Shown here in pieces: positions 58,270-64,000 of a DNA stretch of 64,000 bases. Every line of letters begins with the position of its first letter. Position 1 is the stretch's first letter. The notes beneath the pieces were generated by a model, which was given only the letters and a program-made list of their open reading frames with translations, did no database searches and was not told the DNA's origin. The DNA lies in the NCBI GenBank assembly GCA_021234155.1, contig JAJEKV010000017.1:21976070-22040069 (forward strand). The letters run 5' to 3'. This stretch comes from Isoetes taiwanensis. Lineage: Eukaryota; Streptophyta; Lycopodiopsida; Isoetales; Isoetaceae. Both the position numbers and the translations under genes were made by a program.

Positions 58270-59200
58270 GTTCGTTGTTTTAAAACTACAGCGAGGAGAC
58301 ATTTTGGAGAGGCATTAAAGAATGTTGTCAAGTGCATGCAACTTTGTTTGTCATGCCATCAAAACCCTTGATTCTTGAAGGCAAGCCACCGGAAAGGTGC
58401 GGAGGTTTGGCACTCCATTCAATCCTTTCTAGAACGCGATGGCCCCAATGCACCCTTTGACAATGCTAAGCGGCAAGACTGCTTAGAGACTTCAATGAGC
58501 GATGGAAGAAGTCCACCACAATGATCTTCATGGCCAAGACATGCCTTTTAGACCCACACAACCGATATGGACCAGCATCTGGATAAAGAAGTGATGGGTT
58601 CATTGAAGAAGGTTGCAAAAATGTTTTACCCCAGCATTTCGGACTACAAAATTTTCATTGCCGAGTTAGCCCGAATACCGTGAATCCCGGTGGAAGGTGG
58701 AATGATGAAGAGCTTCCGCGATGCGGCTTCGAGAAGAAGGAACCAAATATGGAATCTTATGCATGGTGACAAGCCCATGGAATGATATCATAATGCTATT
58801 CTGAGCCCTTACAATGACTATCTCTCCTTGGTATCCTCCAATAGTGCAAGTGAGAGGCTGAAGTGCTTATAAGTACATACATGGTGTGACACGAAATCGC
58901 CTCTTGCATAAGAAGGGTGACAAACTTGTATATAACTCCTCAAATTGGAGGCTCTTGAATCTGAATACATAGCGATTAGTGCGGCGTAGTTGATAAGCTT
59001 CGGTTTCCGCTCATGGATCGCGGATTACGAGGTGAAGAAGACAACCGAGGCGGTGGGGGCGAACGCTTTGTAAATGCCGCTAACCATGTTGATGGGGACA
59101 TTCAAAGCATTACCCATTTTGTCGATGCGAAGATGATTTAGACAAGAACATGTTCTCGGGCGACTCAAACCGGCGGCGAAGATCTAAGAAGGAGTCACGA
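58270..59200 (+). pseudogene. hAT-type transposase C-terminal remnant
   Basis: Through several frames the plus strand reads MAKTCLLDPHNR (about 58530), KEVMGSLKKVAKMFYPSISD (about 58588-58650), and KIFIAELARI. It continues with ESYAWWQAHG (about 58750) and SERLKCL, then YIHGVTRNRLLHKKGDKLVY (about 58870-58935) with NSSNWRLLNL. This is the order seen in hAT transposases of the DUF659/dimerisation type: SAAxxLNP, a WW-x-x-(Y/H)G motif, SE(R/S)xWS, and (R/K)N(R/K)L-x-x-x-(R/K)-x-x-KLVYV. hAT proteins cut and paste DNA with 8-bp target duplications. The N-terminal BED zinc finger is not visible and stops are frequent, so the copy is inactive. AATAAA occurs at about 59519. Confidence 0.65.
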
Positions 59201-60330
59201 TACGGAAGGCGAGGTCCAAGTGTCACGGGGAGATCGGCAGGGACTTAATGGGACGTGACCCGGCCGGACTCTCCAATGCCAATGACCCAGACAAGCAGCA
59301 GCGTGTCGGAAGAAACACATCTCGGGGGTTACGTTGCTGATGGGGAAAGGGCGGGAGGAGGTTGAACCTAAGAGCCCGTGGCGAGAAGAAGGCGGAAGCC
59401 GGATGATGAAACCGATGAAGACCCAGGTGATGTCTAGAAGAGGATGTGATGAGTACCCTCGATCATCTATTGCTAACCGTACGAGGATACTCAAACTATT
59501 GTAACCATTGCAAGTATGAATAAAAGTAAAGTTTTTGTCTTGTATATATTTCGTCCACATTGTTTTATGTTTCTTTCATGTATAATGTTTCTTTAATGTA
59601 TGATGGTTCATGTAACCCGGTCCATGCTTTATTGATGTGTAACATCGGTGATCGACCCTAAGTGCCTAGAGAAACCTCGCACCCAAAGCCGGATTGATCT
59701 CCGTTGGATTTTGCCTCTTAACGATGCCGCGAATCTTCGATGAGAAGTAATCATGCCAAAGGGGTCAAGCGGACACCCGGATCGTCGACACGACTTTGAC
59801 GGACACCTAGATTTCACTAGATACTAACGATGCACTCTCCAAGCAATGATTATGCATCACCGCATTTTTCCCTTACCTCGGAATCGTGCCCCTCGAGAAC
59901 CTTCCTCCGGATCAGACCCGTCTCGACTTCCGTTGCTTCTTGCCCTCGCCATACCGTAATCTTAGCGATGAGAAGTAACCCAAATCGCCAAGGGCCAAAA
60001 CAGCCACGGATCATTTGGGGCGAATCTGATCCATCGGAAGGTTCACAAGGTATGATCCACATCCTCCCAACCACTAGATAGGTGAGCGAGCGTATCTCGA
60101 TGCGCCAAATTGGACAAATGAATGCCGCCGAGGATTGTATACTTTGTACTCCATTCCAAGAGGTGGCACATGCTCTACATGCCTAATAGGTTTACATGGC
60201 GGTGCCGCCCAAAGGAATGGAGATGCAGATTCAATCCGATGATGGCATTCAAATCTTTGGATCGAGTTAAAAGACTTGAGTGCAAGCATGGGTCATGGGA
60301 TATCAAAGTCAAAGCATCGAAATTTCCAAA
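59200..60330. other. No gene recognised
   Basis: GC-richer. GATGAGAAGTAA recurs at about 59739 and 59968 in similar surroundings, which hints at an internal duplication. Open frames on both strands overlap and none looks real. Confidence 0.4.
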
Positions 60331-61400
60331 TCTGACCCCCTCTCTTTGGACAATGGAACTTAGCATTCAAGCTAAGCTACATTCTTAAAAGAGGCGAGGA
60401 AAGAAAGCCCGGGGTCGTGTCGTTGCCGAACTCATCAATCACTAATCTCAAATGAACCCGCGAATGTAAGCAACCACTAGGGTGATATCATCATTTGCCA
60501 CAATAAAAATAGAGTACCTCAAAACCTTATTACTTCAACCTCTAGAACGAGCGATTTTGCTCAGGCCCCCCATTGCGAGCCTCTTTGGTGTAATATAACC
60601 TAGCAAAGTGACTAAGCTACATTGACCTGAGAGAGGACTACACAAGAGGGAGCAAAGCAAGCTCTTTCTAGAGGAGGTAACAAGAATTTGAGAAGTCTAT
60701 ATTGTTTGCAGGCCGAACAATGTCAAGCACTGGTGAGTTGACAACCATTCAAGAGGGTCAGCTCAAGCTTTTTTTACTCTCTTTTCGATGTTCGGTTTAT
60801 ATATATCTAAAGTGCCCCCTAACATGAGCGGCGATCTCATCAGGGGCACTTTAGATAATATAAACAGGAGGACAAGCAAAAGAGACTAAGCCGACCGGAT
60901 GGAAGAGACTAAGCCCGGGGATGAAAGAGATCACGAGTGTCGAGACTTCCCCAACCTTGCTTTCACCCCTCTTTGGACAATGGAACTTAGCATGTAAACT
61001 AAGCTACATTGCCCAAAGAGGAGGGGAAAAAAGATTAGGAAGTCTCGATTTGAACTCATCAATCACTAACATCCAATTAACCCGCAGTTGATTGTTATCT
61101 TGTTTTTATGTCGGACTTTACCCCCAAAGACACGGGTCCAAGCATCCGAGGCGTCCCCATCTTTGCTTTCACCGCCTCTTATGGACAATGGAACTTAGCA
61201 TGTAAACTAAACTACATTGCCCAAAAGGCGGGGAAAAGAAAACGAGGAAGTCTCGATGTCATCAATCACTAACATCTAATGAACCTGAGGAATGCTTAAA
61301 GCAACCACTAGGCCTTATATCCTCAAGTGGCCACAATAAAAATAGAGTACTCAAAACCTTGTAACCTCCTCTAGAACTTAACGATTTACGCTCTCTGGCG
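60330..61400. repeat. Three diverged copies of a hairpin-bearing repeat
   Basis: Copies at about 60335-60560, 60960-61100 and 61165-61395 share GGACAATGGAACTTAGCAT, CTAA(G/A)CTACATT, CTCATCAATCACTAA and, in the outer two, GCAACCACTAGG, CCACAATAAAAATAGAGTAC and CTCTAGAAC. Each contains a hairpin of about 55 nt whose arm bases differ between copies in a way that keeps pairing. No protein is encoded. It may be a transposon-derived non-coding repeat. Confidence 0.75.
60795..60865. repeat. Long hairpin with ~24-bp arms
   Basis: ATCTAAAGTGCCCC (60805-60818) pairs perfectly with GGGGCACTTTAGAT (60843-60856). Outside these, GTTTATAT and ATATAAAC extend the arms with a single mismatch or bulge. Inside, ATGAG/CTCAT forms a second stem around CGGCGAT. 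The shape is like a small-RNA precursor or a tiny inverted-repeat element. Confidence 0.85.
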
Positions 61401-62420
61401 TCATATATAGGTATTCGGGAGGGAGGTATGCAATACCCTGCTCCTTGGAGACTCTAAGGGGATCAGAATCTAAGACTCTTGATATTGTGCGCCAATATGC
61501 TCATTGTCTACTCTCAACCACCGTATTTTTCCCTACCCAAAGGTACCGCAAGTTGATTCTTAGGTGTCTAGTAATTACGCAGCCATCTTGTCATGAGCAT
61601 TTGCCGCGATCTTTTAAGCTTAGGATTTTTCCTCTACGGCCCAGTGAGGTTTTCGACTTCTTTCATTCTCTGGCTGAGGCCTTGGATCTACCTCATAATC
61701 AGCTTTTCACTGCTCGCTACCCCACGCCACATCTAAAAGTTTTATGGCATCTTGGAGCAAATAGGTTATAGTCGGACTCATCACCAAGAGCGCTTTAGAA
61801 TCGTCCATGACTTCACTCTCTTGCTGCTACCACTGCGCTTCCTTGTTTCCACTTTCTCTTGGCATAATTCTGGGCTCCCTCTCACAATCTCATAGTACAC
61901 TTGCTTGGCAAGCGTCTTCTTCAATTCGTGGTTTTTATCATTGTTCCTTTTTTGCACCCACCACCTCTCCAAAGCTTTTGCTCGGACTTGAGGGGATCTT
62001 ACGGTCGTATGCCTTATACTTTTACTCTCACAGCGCGGTCAGGGATGTCAAACTGTTTTTGGCGTCTAAATTGGCCTCGATACCCTCAAAATCCAGCTCT
62101 CCATGCAACAACTGCCTTTATGTCACATGCAACTCCATGCACCTCGTAATTGTGACACCTTCTTTCTTAGCCCATACGCCATTTGCCCTCAACCTCAACA
62201 ACAATTCTTTTCTAGCTTCTGTTCATTCTAGCATGTTTCTACGCATACGTATGCATTTGTTGCCGCGACCTCACGACAATGTAGGTAGAGAAGGGAATAC
62301 AAATCCATCTGGTTCTCGAGTTCTCAAAGGGCCGGCCACGAAGAAGTCGCCTCCATGCCAGTTTCATCGGCCTTCTCTCGTCTGGCGGCGAGAAGAACCC
62401 GGTTGCCAATGAGGGCTAAC
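61400..62420. other. Open frames without recognisable family
   Basis: Plus frames 61445-61771 (LRPSEVFDFFHSLAEALDLP) and 61807-62412 are longer than chance neighbours and almost contiguous, which suggests old coding DNA such as a transposon protein. Motifs of reverse transcriptase, integrase or transposase are not evident. Confidence 0.3.
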
Positions 62421-64000
62421 CGGTTGTTGAGACCTTCTTTTTGTGTTTGGAACTAGATTACCTGGGTTGTTTGTTCGTTTTTTCTTACTTGGCGGATAGG
62501 CTTTACGTTAACTGCAGCTTGAGAAATAAAAAACAACTCAATATGACTTATAAATTATAAAAAAAAAAACAAGTGCAACAAAAATAAATACATAAGAATG
62601 CCAAAGATATTTTATTGAATGTATTTAAAAGCAATTGTTCAATCAATAATTTTTTTGGTTCGCATTACAAGAGAGGTCATAAATGGCACGCTAAGCATTG
62701 ACTTGGTCCAAATTCACCACGATCGTCGCGACCTAACTCCAACTTGAGGAATCATTCCGTTTGGGGGTCTTATTAAATGTGTTGGGAGAGCAATTCCAAG
62801 TGCTCGCGATGGTGTTGATGGTCGGTTCGAGATCAAACTTGCGTGCCTTGTCTCTCATTATTGAGGGATTCCCCTGTCTGATGCTTCAAATAATGGCACA
62901 TGTTTCAAACCTCTGGCTTTGTTCATTGGTACCCATAGTCTCCAAAAAAGAATGCTAGCGTGCAAAATCAGCAAGGTAATATAAAGTAGGGCTGCCCCTA
63001 AAAAGAGGTCAAAGTCTACCTTTGATTGCGGCGTCTTAGTTCCATCTTTTGGACCCCAATACAAATCATCATGCATGTATGGATAGGCAAGCCTTTTCTC
63101 AATGGCCTTTTGGCGCTATATCCATGCCTTTGTATGCCCACTGCTTCACTTCCCGCAGGCTTATTCAATGCTTAGTTCTTCTCCCCTATCCACATATACC
63201 AAATATAAACAGCCCACGGGGGAATTAAGATTTAAATCACTCTCTCTTTCCCAAATCAAAATGAAGCAAGACATTGCGGGTGCAAGTCCATGTGTGTAAA
63301 TGGTGCTCCTTAGAAGCCGTAAGCGGCTTAAAAGCGACATAGTTAGATCCCACTCTTTGAGCAACATATACTTTGTTGCTCAAGCATGGACGTCGACCTC
63401 GGCCGGAAGTTTATACCCTATCTCTTAAATGCATGCACTGCAAACTCATTATCTCCATGATGCACAAAAGATGCACAAGAACCCCCATTCATGCCAGGGA
63501 GAAATATCAACCCCGTTCTTTCCAACCGGGGTTATGCGGCCAATGCCGTATGATAGACCCATGTCTAACCTTGCATTTGTGATTCCCTCATGTTTTTCAT
63601 CATGGCCTTTACTATCACATCAGTCTGGCCGCGTACCTAACCGACATCATCATTCCTACGAAATTTAACACAATAGGGTTCGGTCTTTAAGAAAAACTAG
63701 AACCCAAGATATTGCATTTGAATAAAGTTCCATATATTCTCGGAACCAATTCTCGGTCCTGTTGATTATTTGAGAGGAATCCACCATTGCAAACCATATA
63801 GTCTTGGCATCGCCCTTTATCAATTTCACAGGGGGCTTGGCTCTAATAGTCATTGCCAACACTTTTTAACTAGGTGGGGGTTGATGGGTTTCCTTTCTAA
63901 GCTTTCGATTCATCCAAGTCGCGGTTCCATTCCACGTACTTTATCTTCAAAGACTTCAAGCTGACTAGTTAGGATTTGCCAATGATGAATCATATTTCCG
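62420..64000. other. No gene recognised to the end of the window
   Basis: Mixed composition with short overlapping frames on both strands. I see neither RNA genes nor clear repeats. Confidence 0.4.

Overview
This window looks like nuclear DNA of a land plant, most likely a fern or another spore-bearing vascular plant. The reasons are an intact dirigent-type secreted protein, a PLS-class pentatricopeptide (PPR) gene of the style abundant in ferns and lycophytes, a plant receptor kinase, GT-AG and GC-AG introns, and a landscape dominated by nested repeats and broken transposons. I see no operons, bacterial genes in working order, rRNA, canonical tRNA genes or CRISPR arrays. Only one protein-coding gene (dirigent, 38686-39186, minus) is clearly intact. 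The others carry frameshifts, and many of these fall in G/C-rich or homopolymer spots, so some may be assembly errors and not real mutations.

Layout. 1-8340: a PPR scrap, a 182-bp (CT)41(CA)50 microsatellite, the 5' part of a LINE (ORF1 plus start of the endonuclease), GC-rich and GGATCT-rich repeats, and a minus-strand UTP14 pseudogene. 8341-27472: a nested block. A tandem array of a ~355-bp monomer (30 recognisable cores) is bounded by a perfect 15-bp direct repeat. The array is split by an 8,274-bp DNA element (15409-23682) flanked by a 5-bp duplication (ATGTA). That element carries, in divergent orientation, a DUF7869-like transposase-like gene (plus strand) and a beta-class (bacterial type) amino-DNA-methyltransferase (minus strand). 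Between and within them lie clusters of GTGTATTC/GAATACAC palindromes. This element is the most novel object in the window.

27530-32960: a receptor kinase whose ectodomain is a hevein-like chitin-binding domain. Its kinase domain is cut exactly at HRD by a 3.86-kb block that contains four minus-strand exons of another, unrecognised gene. 33000-37200: AT-rich DNA, purine-skewed repeats and an unrecognised decayed coding stretch. 38686-39186: dirigent gene with a TATA box. 39689-43273: a PPR scrap and a larger broken PPR gene with a 110-bp intron. 43390-56200: purine-rich, GC-rich and AT-rich DNA with few recognisable features. 56255-56775: a tRNA-derived SINE head followed by a 125-bp tandem repeat. 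58270-59200: a hAT transposase remnant. 60330-61400: a repeated element with conserved hairpins, and between its copies a separate 24-bp-arm hairpin. 61440-64000: nothing recognised.

The genes do not form a pathway. What ties the region together is successive insertion: the satellite block landed 58 bp upstream of the hevein-kinase start codon, and the methyltransferase-bearing element then landed in the satellite.
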